From: DASYUM01 sp036001225
GTDB taxonomy: Bacteria; Methylomirabilota; Methylomirabilia; Rokubacteriales; DASRDR01
NCBI GenBank assembly: GCA_036001225.1
Contig: DASYUM010000185.1
Span: forward strand, 1-21,499
Direction: 5' to 3'
Length of the DNA: 21,499 nt
Below are positions 1 through 7,203 of this stretch, piece by piece. Positions within the stretch are counted from its first letter, which is position 1, and each line of letters starts with the position of its first letter. Position numbers and translations under genes: made by a program. Under the pieces are notes generated by a model that was not told the origin of the DNA, made no database searches, and saw nothing but the letters and a program-made list of their open reading frames with translations.

Positions 1-1145
1 GCGAACGGCGGCTGGTCGGCGTAGAGCTTCGCCTCGTCGAGCACCGGGATGCGGGTCCCCGGCATGTACTTGTCGAGCTTCTTGGAGCCGCCGACCTCGA
101 GCACGCAGTCGAGGATCCCGTCGTCGAGCCCGACGTAGGTGATGAGCGTGCTCGCCCGCGACGGCGCCCCGATCCCGTAGATCCTGGCGCCCGCCCGCCG
201 AAGGCCGGCCAGCAGCTCGTACAGCGCGAGCTTGGAAGTCACCACCCGGCGGCGGAAGTCCTCGATCCAGGCCTCGCCGGCCAGGCCAGCCGCCCGCTCG
301 GCGGCCAGCCGCTCGGCCACCGACGGGTCCACCGGGTAGCGGGGGGAGCGGCTGGCGTAGACGCGGATCGAGCCGCCGTGGGTCGGGATGCGTCGGACGT
401 AGAAGATGCGGAACCCGTGCCGCTCGAGGAGCGACTGGAGGCTGGTCAGCGAATAGTAGCGGAGATGCTCGTGGTAGATCGTGTCGTACTGGAGCGTCTC
501 GACGAGATCCGCCAGGTAGTGCGACTCGGTAATGAAGACTCCGTCGGGGGCCAGGAGGGCGGCGACGTTCTCGACCAGGGAATGGACGTGGTGGATATGG
601 GCGAAGACGTTGGTCGCGGTGACGACCCGCGGAACCCCGTACTGGCCCCGCGCCATCTCGACGGCGGTCCGGTCGAAGAAGGTCATGAGGGTCGGGATGC
701 CCCGCGCCTCGGCCAGCCGGGCGGTCAGGGACGGCTCGATCCCCAGCACCGGGTGGCCGCCGTCGCGGAAGTTGCCCAGCAGCGTCCCGTCGTTCGAGCC
801 GATGTCCACCACCAGATCGCCCGGCCCCAGGCGGATGCGCTCTCGCAGCTCGCGATAAAGGTCGGCGAAGTTTTCGCGCAGGATGCGGGTGGTGCCGCTG
901 GTGTACGGATAGTCGGGCGGAAACAGGACGCGGGGGTCGGCGGCGTAGCCGAGCTGGACCAGGTGACAGGTCGGGCAGTAGAGCAGCTCGGCCGGGAACC
1001 ACGCCTCGTCGTCCAGCCGCTCGCCGATCGGCCGCATCCGGTTGACCGGGGGCAGGTAGCCGACGAAGAGGACCGACCCGAGATCGGGCTTGCCGCAGGC
1101 CTGGCAGCCGTCGATGGGCCCGTAGCCGCCGGGGGCCGGACTCAC
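1..1145 (-). CDS. Sugar C-methyltransferase, zinc-binding, SAM-dependent (3' end outside window)
   Basis: Predicted C-methyltransferase of the TylCIII/NovU/TcaB9 type, which adds a methyl group from SAM to a carbon of an NDP-keto-deoxysugar. Translating the minus strand from the GTG at 1145 gives 381 residues before the window edge, with no stop. An N-terminal zinc site is visible (C14, C17, C57, C60), then SAM motif I DIGSNDG (114-120), the family motif YHEHLRYYSLTSL (224-236) and HGGSIR (256-261). A C-terminal Rossmann-like nucleotide-binding domain begins near YGIGAPSRAS. This is the usual three-part layout of the family (Methyltransf_13, _23, _14). The GTG overlaps the epimerase stop as GTGA, which suggests translational coupling. 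It implies that a branched or C-methylated deoxysugar is made by the locus. The exact substrate cannot be read from sequence. The frame is certain; only the last residues are missing. Confidence 0.93.
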   Translation of the reverse strand, partial: MSPAPGGYGPIDGCQACGKPDLGSVLFVGYLPPVNRMRPIGERLDDEAWFPAELLYCPTCHLVQLGYAADPRVLFPPDYPYTSGTTRILRENFADLYRELRERIRLGPGDLVVDIGSNDGTLLGNFRDGGHPVLGIEPSLTARLAEARGIPTLMTFFDRTAVEMARGQYGVPRVVTATNVFAHIHHVHSLVENVAALLAPDGVFITESHYLADLVETLQYDTIYHEHLRYYSLTSLQSLLERHGFRIFYVRRIPTHGGSIRVYASRSPRYPVDPSVAERLAAERAAGLAGEAWIEDFRRRVVTSKLALYELLAGLRRAGARIYGIGAPSRASTLITYVGLDDGILDCVLEVGGSKKLDKYMPGTRIPVLDEAKLYADQPPF

Positions 1146-2146
1146 GGCCGACCCTCCACCAGCGCCGCTTCCACCGCGCTGGCGGGCGCCGGGTGCGTCG
1201 CGTACCAGGCCACCGTCGGGCGGAGGCCGTCGTCGAAGGTGAAGCGGGGGCGGAAGCCCAGGGCCGCGAGCTTGGCGGTGTCGGGGCAGCGCCGCCCCGC
1301 GCCGCCGGGCCGCTCCGGACCGGGGACCAGCCGCACCTCGAGGTCGAGACAACGCCCGATCCGGCGCGCGACCTCGGCGATGGTCAGCTCTTCCATCGTG
1401 CCCACGTTGTAGATGCCCAGGTGCTCGCCGCGCGCCAGCAGCAGCAGGAGACCGGCCACGCAATCCTCGACGTAGATGAAGGCGCGGGATTGGCTGCCGG
1501 TGCCCCTGATCGGCAGCGGGACGGGCCCCGGGCCCGACGTCGCTCGGAGCCGCACCAGCCGTGTCGTCAGCTGGGGGACGACGTGCTCCCAGCCCATGTC
1601 GGGGCCGAAGATGTTGTGGGGCCGGAAGATCACGACACGCTCGAACTGCTCCCGCCCCCCGTGAAGGGCCAGGAGCTCGCTGATGATCTTCCCGCCCGCG
1701 TAGGAATAGCGGGCGTTGTGCGGATCGGGCACGGTGAGCGGCACGTGCTCGTCGGTGGGCACCGACGGCGGCGACTGGTAGACCTCGGAGCTCGAGGCGA
1801 CGAACAGCTCGGCGACCCCGGCTCGCCGGCAGCCGTCCAGCACGTTGAGGATGCCCTTGACCCCGACCTCCAGCACATAGGCCGGGCGCTCGTAGAAGTG
1901 GCGGGTCCCGTTCACGAACGCCAGGTGCCAGACGCCGTCGATCCCGGCCAGCGCGCGCTCGACCGCCGCCGGGTCGCGGATGTCGGCCGACACGACCTCG
2001 ACATCCGGGCGCGCCTCGCCGAGACGCGCCAGCGATCCGCGCGAGCCGTCGTCGAGCACGCGGACCCGATGGCCGGCGGCGACCAGCGCGCGGGTGAGCG
2101 CGGCGCCCAGGAAGCCGAGTCCGCCCGTCACGAGGTAACGGCGCAT
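1142..2146 (-). CDS. NAD-dependent sugar epimerase/dehydratase (extended SDR)
   Basis: A 334-residue extended short-chain dehydrogenase/reductase that modifies a nucleotide sugar in the cytoplasm. The N-terminus MRRYLVTGGLGFLG carries the GxxGxxG NAD(P) motif (8-14) followed by an acidic residue pair (D32-D33) after the second strand. SSSE (118-121) and Y149-x3-K153 form the catalytic set, and RPHNIFGP (175-182) is the usual substrate-side motif. The ATG at 2146 is chosen because the Rossmann strand starts there and GGAG lies 5 bases upstream. The open frame extends further upstream, but that extension is low-complexity sequence antisense in character to the glycosyltransferase. It overlaps the end of the upstream glycosyltransferase by 19 bases and the next methyltransferase by 4. 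The family covers UDP-glucose 4-epimerases, dTDP-glucose dehydratases and GDP-sugar enzymes. The C-methyltransferase next to it makes a deoxysugar step plausible, but the specificity is open. Confidence 0.93.
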   Translation of the reverse strand: MRRYLVTGGLGFLGAALTRALVAAGHRVRVLDDGSRGSLARLGEARPDVEVVSADIRDPAAVERALAGIDGVWHLAFVNGTRHFYERPAYVLEVGVKGILNVLDGCRRAGVAELFVASSSEVYQSPPSVPTDEHVPLTVPDPHNARYSYAGGKIISELLALHGGREQFERVVIFRPHNIFGPDMGWEHVVPQLTTRLVRLRATSGPGPVPLPIRGTGSQSRAFIYVEDCVAGLLLLLARGEHLGIYNVGTMEELTIAEVARRIGRCLDLEVRLVPGPERPGGAGRRCPDTAKLAALGFRPRFTFDDGLRPTVAWYATHPAPASAVEAALVEGRP

Positions 2147-3456
2147 GCCCGCTCCATCTCCCCCTCGAGGGCCACCGCCACCGCCGCCGCGGTGAAGCCC
2201 CGCTCGAAGGTCGCCCGGCCGCCCTTGCGCACGCGGAGGTTGAGGTCGGGATCCGTCACCGCCCGCCGCAGCATCTCGGCCACCTCGCGGGGGGTGGCGC
2301 CCACCAGGGCGTTCTCGAGGGGAACGATCTCCGGGATGGCCCGCCGGCTGTTCGCGTGAACGACGAGGCAGAGCCCCATCGCCCACGCGACGACGTGGCG
2401 CGTGTAGGCCGCGATGTAGCCGCCGGCGTTGTTGAGAAGCAGAAACGCGTCAGCCGACCGGAGCTCGGCGTCGAGGTCGGGCACGAAGCCGCGCCGTACG
2501 ACCCGTGGGTGGTCGAGGAGGGGTCGGAGCCCTTCGACCGGCAGACCGTCCCCGATGACGTGCACCTGGTAGTCGAGCCCGACCATCACCCGCTCCAGCT
2601 CGGGCATCAGCTCCTGGAGCAGGAAGCGGAGGCCGTAGCTCGTGCCCGTCTGGCCGAGCTTCCCGACATGGCCGATGATCTTCAGCGGCCGCCCGGCTGC
2701 TCCGGACGCCGGCGCTTCGGCGGACCCGGCCCCGTCGTCGGCCGGGTCGCGCCAGACGTTCGGCACGTAGACCGAGCGGCGGTGGCCGGTGGCCGCGTAG
2801 AAGTCCGCGTTGGCGGCGGTCACGTTGGCGATGACATCGACGGCGGCCATCAAGCGGAGGTGCGCGGCACGGTAGCGGGCCAGCCATCGCGCCTCCCGCC
2901 AGCGCCGGACGGCCGCCGGCCGCGGCCCTTGCGCGAACAGCGCCCGGTCGCGCAGCCGGGCCGCCGTCGGCGCGAAGTCCACGTCGCCGTGATAGGCCAC
3001 GCGGGGCACGCCGCCCAGTCCGTGGGTGGCGGCCAGGCCCTCCGGGCTCCAGACGGTCAACACCACGTCGGCCCCGGAGCGCCGGATCCGCTCGGCCACC
3101 AGGTCCCGGCAGGCGATCGCCGGATAGAATTCCCGGAGATCGGGCCGTCCGGCCAATCCCGCCGCCACCCCGACGACGCGACTGAGCCCGGAGCGGGGCC
3201 TCGGCGCGTATTCCCCGGGATAGATGGGGGGCGAGAGCCGGATGCCGCGCGAGGAAAGCTCGCGGGCCGCCGCCTCCTCGGCCGGACCGAGCGCGGTGGC
3301 GATCCGGTGCGGGTTGAACAGCGGCTGCAGTGTCAGCTCGTGGCCGCGCTGAGCCAGGCCCGTCACGAGCTCGTGGAGCACGATGTGGACCGCCGACACA
3401 CCGGGCTCGCCGTCGCGGCGACGGGGGATGGCGCTGCCGACCGCAAAGATCCGCAT
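2128..3456 (-). CDS. Glycosyltransferase, GT4-like (GT-B fold)
   Basis: A 442-residue cytoplasmic glycosyltransferase that probably adds one sugar to the growing lipid-linked chain. The N-terminal half looks like a GT-B acceptor domain (MRIFAVGSAIPRR, a glycine-rich loop GEPGVSAVH at 16-24). The C-terminal domain begins near IIGHVGKLGQTGTS (260-273), after VPNV (231-234), a sequence common in GT4 enzymes. IGDGLPVEGL (301-310), the acceptor-helix stretch RRGFVPDLDAELRSADAFLL (321-340) and IPEIVPLENALVG (374-386) sit where GT4 enzymes have their nucleotide-sugar site and E-x7-E region; the spacing of the two Glu (E376, E381) is not the classic one. No DxD motif is needed for this fold. The ATG at 3456 lies 4 bases after the dehydrogenase stop. 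Donor and acceptor are unknown. Confidence 0.85.
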   Translation of the reverse strand: MRIFAVGSAIPRRRDGEPGVSAVHIVLHELVTGLAQRGHELTLQPLFNPHRIATALGPAEEAAARELSSRGIRLSPPIYPGEYAPRPRSGLSRVVGVAAGLAGRPDLREFYPAIACRDLVAERIRRSGADVVLTVWSPEGLAATHGLGGVPRVAYHGDVDFAPTAARLRDRALFAQGPRPAAVRRWREARWLARYRAAHLRLMAAVDVIANVTAANADFYAATGHRRSVYVPNVWRDPADDGAGSAEAPASGAAGRPLKIIGHVGKLGQTGTSYGLRFLLQELMPELERVMVGLDYQVHVIGDGLPVEGLRPLLDHPRVVRRGFVPDLDAELRSADAFLLLNNAGGYIAAYTRHVVAWAMGLCLVVHANSRRAIPEIVPLENALVGATPREVAEMLRRAVTDPDLNLRVRKGGRATFERGFTAAAVAVALEGEMERACAVTS

Positions 3457-3460
3457 GAGC

Positions 3461-4675
3461 CTACGGGGTGGCGGTCGGCGACCGATGGCCGATCACGCCC
3501 CAGAGATCGATCAACACGGTGTCCGCAGGCACGGCCAGCTCACGGTAGCCGGCGTGGGGCACGCCCACGACGACGACCGGGCAGCTCGCCACCAGCTCTT
3601 CCTTGGTCGTGAAGGACGGATCCCCGACGTATTCGTCGGAGCAGACCACGATCGCCCCGTGGAAGCGGAGGATCTTGGCCAGCTTGAAGGACAGGGAGTC
3701 GCGGATGTCGTCGCTGTCCGCCTTGAAGGCCATGCCGAGGATGCCGACCCGCCGATTGGCCAGCTCGATGCGGAGATCGCGCCGCAGGTGGTCGAGCAGG
3801 AAGCTCGGCAGCCCCTCGTTGACCATCATGGCGGCGTGGCCGAGCTGGAAATGGTTCCCGTAGAAGGCGGCCAGTTGCAGCGTGTCCTTGAGGAGGCAGG
3901 GGCCGGCGGTGAACCCTGGGCGGGGGAAGTCGTGGGCCCGCTCGTAGTTGTGGGTCATGGCGTGGTGGATGCGGGCGTAGTCGGCGCCGTGGTTGGTCGC
4001 CATCATGTAGAACTGGTTGGCGATGGCGAACTGCACGTAGCGCCACGCGTTCGAGAAGAGCTTCGCGAACTCGGCTTCGGCGACGGTCACGGCCACCGTC
4101 TCCACCCCCAGCCGCCGGAACAGCTGGTCGGCCGCGTGGAGGGCGGCCTCAGTGAACCCGGAGATGATCTGCGGCAGCTTCCGCAGTTCGCGCAGCGCGT
4201 GGCCCTGGACGATGCGCTCCGGGCAGTAGGCCAGGTTGACGGCCCGGCCCCGCCGGCGGAAGAAGGCGTCGAGGGCCTGGCCCGTACCGGGATAGACCGT
4301 GCTCCGCAGGACGACGCACTGCCCGGGCCGCACGTATTCGAGGAGCTGCTCGCCCAGCTCGAACATCGGCCGGAGCTCGGGGTTCAGGTACTCGTCGACC
4401 GGCGTCCCGATCGTGATCAGGACCAGGTCCGCGGCCGCGACGTCGGCGAGCCCGGCGCCGAGGTGCAAGGTCTTGCCCAGGACCCGGGCCAACACCTCGT
4501 CGGCGTCCTGCTCCAGGAACGGCATGCGGCCGGCCTCCAGCATCGAGCGGCGGCGCGGGTCGATGTCGTAGAGGCCCACCTGGAGACCGACGTCGGCCAG
4601 GGCGAGGCCGAGGGGCAGGCCCATGCGGCCGAAGCCGCCGACGATGAGCACGTCGTACCGCCGCTCCCCGCTCAC
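3461..4675 (-). CDS. Nucleotide-sugar dehydrogenase (UDP-glucose / UDP-ManNAc 6-dehydrogenase family)
   Basis: A 404-residue enzyme predicted to oxidise C6 of a UDP- or GDP-sugar to a uronic acid with two NAD. The NAD site is VGGFGRMGLPLGLALADVG (12-30); the family usually has GLGYVGLPLA there. GTPVDEYLNP (90-99) and STVYPGTG (125-132) belong to the first domain. The central helix carries K205 and N209 (AEFAKLFSNAW). Catalytic Cys260 lies in GPCLLKD, and GILGMAFKADSDDIRDS (311-327) is the C-terminal signature. So all active-site elements are present, although GPCLLKD differs from the common GSCFPKD. GTG at 4675 is chosen because it starts directly before the Rossmann strand and overlaps the upstream stop as GTGA. 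The open frame continues upstream, but only as an antisense-like shadow. The product would give the polymer its negative charge and could feed the amidotransferase. WecC-, Ugd- or AlgD-like activity cannot be separated by eye. Confidence 0.93.
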   Translation of the reverse strand: MSGERRYDVLIVGGFGRMGLPLGLALADVGLQVGLYDIDPRRRSMLEAGRMPFLEQDADEVLARVLGKTLHLGAGLADVAAADLVLITIGTPVDEYLNPELRPMFELGEQLLEYVRPGQCVVLRSTVYPGTGQALDAFFRRRGRAVNLAYCPERIVQGHALRELRKLPQIISGFTEAALHAADQLFRRLGVETVAVTVAEAEFAKLFSNAWRYVQFAIANQFYMMATNHGADYARIHHAMTHNYERAHDFPRPGFTAGPCLLKDTLQLAAFYGNHFQLGHAAMMVNEGLPSFLLDHLRRDLRIELANRRVGILGMAFKADSDDIRDSLSFKLAKILRFHGAIVVCSDEYVGDPSFTTKEELVASCPVVVVGVPHAGYRELAVPADTVLIDLWGVIGHRSPTATP

Positions 4676-5793
4676 GCCTCCAGCTCCTTGGCCACATCGG
4701 GCGGCGGCACCTCGACCCACCGCCGTTCGCGGTCGGCCCGACGGATCAGCTCCAGCACCAGCTGGGCGCGCGCGCCCTCTGCGAAGGACGGCCGGACGCC
4801 GGTGGCCTTCCCGGCGACGCCCGCCACGAACCGCCGGGCCAGCCGATGGAACGGCGCGATGCGCCCGTCCTCGAACTCGCGCGCGAACTGGAGCGCGGCG
4901 GGGATGCGAAGCTTGCGCAGCCGGTCGGACCCGCGACGACCGAGCCACACCCCGAACCCTTTCCCGTAGTCGCTCGCGTTCTCGCTCCCGACGACCAGCA
5001 CGCCCTCGTCGCCATCGCAGCGGAACCAGTGCCCGGACCCGACCGGCGCCACCGAGGACACGACGAGCGTGCCCGGGGTCCCGTCCCGGAGCGCCAGGAG
5101 CACGTGGCAGCAATCCTCGCTGCTGACCCGCCGCCAGGCGCCGGTGCCGTCGGGCCGTTCGGGCACCCGCGTCGTGAGCTGCGCCGCCACCGCGCCCACG
5201 GGTCCCAGCATCCACTCGAGGTAGTCGAGGGCGTGGACCCCGAGCGCCCCCAGGGTCCCACCCCCCTGGGCGAGATCGGACCGCCAGGACCAGCCGCGCC
5301 CGGGGTCGGCCCAACTCGGCACCAGCCAGCTCACGCTGACGTGACGCAGCCGGCCCACCCTCCCGCGGCGGAGGAGCCGGCGGGCGAATCGCCAGGCCGG
5401 CATCTCGCGGAACTCGAATCCCATCACGTGGGTGATGCCGGCCGCGCGGGCCGCCCGCAGCATTCGGGCCGCCTGGGCGGCGTCGGTGGCCAGCGGCTTC
5501 TCGCACAAGACCGACTTTCCGGCCGCGCAGGCGGTGGCCACGATCTCCTCGTGGGTAGCCGGCGGGGTCGCCACGCTCACCGCGTGAACCTCCGGGCACT
5601 CGACCAGCTCGCGCCACGAGCCGAACGCGCGCAGGCCGAACGCCTCGGCCGCCTGGCGTGCCCGCTCCGGGGTCCGGGACGCGACGCCGACCACTGCCGC
5701 CTCCTCGACGAGCCGGAAGCTCGGCAGGTGTACCAGCCGCCCGAAGCCGGTGCCGATGATCCCCACGCCCACCGCGCCGTCACCGGATCGCAT
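4672..5793 (-). CDS. Gfo/Idh/MocA-family NAD(P)-dependent oxidoreductase
   Basis: A 373-residue cytoplasmic oxidoreductase. The dinucleotide site is GIIGTGFGRLVHLP (11-24), and E98-K99-P100 in CEKPLATD is the family hallmark with the catalytic Lys. GGGTLGALGVHALDYLEW (177-194) contains the substrate-side His187 and Asp190; the more common LLDLG is LGALG here, a variant also known in the family. In polysaccharide loci such enzymes reduce or oxidise C3 of nucleotide sugars (for example the WlbA type) or act in deoxysugar pathways, which would fit the adjacent dehydrogenase. The ATG at 5793 overlaps the NUDIX stop by 14 bases; a GTG a few codons inside (V8 or V10) is an alternative start. Substrate unknown. 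Confidence 0.9.
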   Translation of the reverse strand: MRSGDGAVGVGIIGTGFGRLVHLPSFRLVEEAAVVGVASRTPERARQAAEAFGLRAFGSWRELVECPEVHAVSVATPPATHEEIVATACAAGKSVLCEKPLATDAAQAARMLRAARAAGITHVMGFEFREMPAWRFARRLLRRGRVGRLRHVSVSWLVPSWADPGRGWSWRSDLAQGGGTLGALGVHALDYLEWMLGPVGAVAAQLTTRVPERPDGTGAWRRVSSEDCCHVLLALRDGTPGTLVVSSVAPVGSGHWFRCDGDEGVLVVGSENASDYGKGFGVWLGRRGSDRLRKLRIPAALQFAREFEDGRIAPFHRLARRFVAGVAGKATGVRPSFAEGARAQLVLELIRRADRERRWVEVPPPDVAKELEA

Positions 5794-6334
5794 CCGGGCC
5801 GACCAGGGGCGCGACCGCGAGCAGCGCCACGTGCAGGAGGTGGCGGAAGCGGCCCGTGCGGACGTGGCCTTGGAGCGTCGGAGGATCCACGAATTCGACC
5901 GTGAGCCCGCCTTCCGACACGAAGGTCGGGTCCGGGTCCGACGTCCGCACGTAAAAGGCGTGCAACCGGTTCTCGAGTCTTCCGGTGTCCACGTAGTACG
6001 CGCCGAGGTAGGTGATGGACTGCGCGTCGAGCCCCGTCTCCTCCTTCAGCTCGCGGCGACAGGTCTGCTCGGGGTCCTCGCCCGATTCGACCAGGCCGGC
6101 CGGGAGCTCCCAGGTGTAGGCCTCCACGGCGGGCCGATACTGTCGGACCAGCGGGATCAGGCCCGTCGGCGTCTGGGCCAGGACGGCGACGTAGTCGGGT
6201 TGGGCCAGGCAGTGATACACCTCGCTCGCCCCGCTCCGGTCGAAGGCCACCGCCTTGGCGACGAGGGTGACCCACGGCGACAGGGGCGTCTCCATCCGCG
6301 ACAGGATCCGGGCCGGCGTCCCGTCACACGACAT
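5780..6334 (-). CDS. NUDIX hydrolase, ADP-sugar / nucleotide-sugar pyrophosphatase type
   Basis: A 184-residue NUDIX hydrolase, the family that cleaves X-linked nucleoside diphosphates with Mg2+. The NUDIX box is complete and in exact spacing: G80, E86, then R94-E95-L96-K97-E98-E99-T100-G101-L102. The preceding WELPAGLVESGE and the upstream PLVRQYRPA (61-69) are typical of ADP-ribose pyrophosphatases (NudF) and related GDP-mannose hydrolases (NudK). The ATG at 6334 overlaps the permease stop by 11 bases; Met14 is a possible later start. Its place between a permease and sugar-nucleotide enzymes hints at controlling or recycling a nucleotide-sugar pool, but a simple ADP-ribose housekeeping role carried in the operon is equally possible. 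Confidence 0.92.
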   Translation of the reverse strand: MSCDGTPARILSRMETPLSPWVTLVAKAVAFDRSGASEVYHCLAQPDYVAVLAQTPTGLIPLVRQYRPAVEAYTWELPAGLVESGEDPEQTCRRELKEETGLDAQSITYLGAYYVDTGRLENRLHAFYVRTSDPDPTFVSEGGLTVEFVDPPTLQGHVRTGRFRHLLHVALLAVAPLVGPDAIR

Positions 6335-7202
6335 CGGCGAAGGTGCGCTCCATGCGCCGGAAGTAGTAGAGCCCGCCGACGAGCACGGCGATGACCACGA
6401 CGATCGAGACTCCCAGCATGGCGCGCGGCGGCTCCGGCCCCCCCAGCAGCGCCCACCGGAAGCCCTCGACGACGCCCGACATGGGGTTGAGGCCGACCAG
6501 CGGCCGCCACCGCTCGGGGACCAGGCTGGCCGGGTAGGCGACCGGCGTGGCGAAGAGCCAGAGCTGGGTCAGGAACGGGATCGTGTAGCGGACGTCGCGG
6601 TACTGCACGTTGAGGGCGGACAGCCACAGCCCGACCCCGAGGGCGGCCAGCAGGGCGAGCAGGACGAGGCCGGGGAGCGCCAGCGCCGCCAGCGTGGGGA
6701 CGATGCCGTAGTAAGCCATCAGGCCGACCAGCACGGCGAAGGCGATCGCGAAATCGACCAGCCCGGCCGCCACCGCGGCCAGCGGGATCACCAGCCGGGG
6801 AAAGTACACCTTGGTGATGAGGTTCTGGTTGCCGACCAGGCTGTTCCCCGACTCGACCAGCGCGTGGGCGAAGAGCTGCCAGGGCAGGAGCGCGCAGTAG
6901 GCGAAGATCGGGTACGGCAGCCCGTCGGACGGTACGTTGGCCAGCCGCCCGAAGACGACGCTGAAGACCACCATCGTGAGCAGCGGCTGGAGGACGGCCC
7001 AGGCGGCGCCGAGCACGGTCTGCTTGTACCGGACCTTGACGTCCCGCCAGGCCAGGAAGTAGAGGAGCTCCCGATACGCCCACAGCTCGCCGAGCCGCAG
7101 CGGGACCCAGCCCCGCGAGGGGCGGATGACGATCCGGGTCAGCTCGGGGGCGGGCGCCGCGTCCCCCACGCCGGTCGAGGAGGCGGTCAGCGGGGTCGCC
7201 AT
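6324..7202 (-). CDS. ABC-2 polysaccharide export permease (Wzm/TagG-like), copy 1
   Basis: A 292-residue inner-membrane protein of the ABC-2 polysaccharide export family. After a roughly 50-residue cytoplasmic N-terminus the signature RDVKVRYKQTVLGAAWAVLQ precedes the first membrane segment, and about six hydrophobic segments follow. GLPYPIFAYCALLPWQLFA and NLITKVYFPRLVIPL are the conserved periplasmic and loop motifs of Wzm-like proteins, and LNPMSGVVEGFRW lies near the end. It would move a lipid-linked glycan across the inner membrane together with a Wzt-type ATPase. No ATPase gene is adjacent; the only one in the window is at 15466-16224, beside a second permease. The ATG at 7202 follows the heparinase stop by one base. 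It differs clearly in sequence from the other permease, so it is not a recent duplicate. Confidence 0.93.
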   Translation of the reverse strand: MATPLTASSTGVGDAAPAPELTRIVIRPSRGWVPLRLGELWAYRELLYFLAWRDVKVRYKQTVLGAAWAVLQPLLTMVVFSVVFGRLANVPSDGLPYPIFAYCALLPWQLFAHALVESGNSLVGNQNLITKVYFPRLVIPLAAVAAGLVDFAIAFAVLVGLMAYYGIVPTLAALALPGLVLLALLAALGVGLWLSALNVQYRDVRYTIPFLTQLWLFATPVAYPASLVPERWRPLVGLNPMSGVVEGFRWALLGGPEPPRAMLGVSIVVVIAVLVGGLYYFRRMERTFADVV

Positions 7203-7203
7203 C

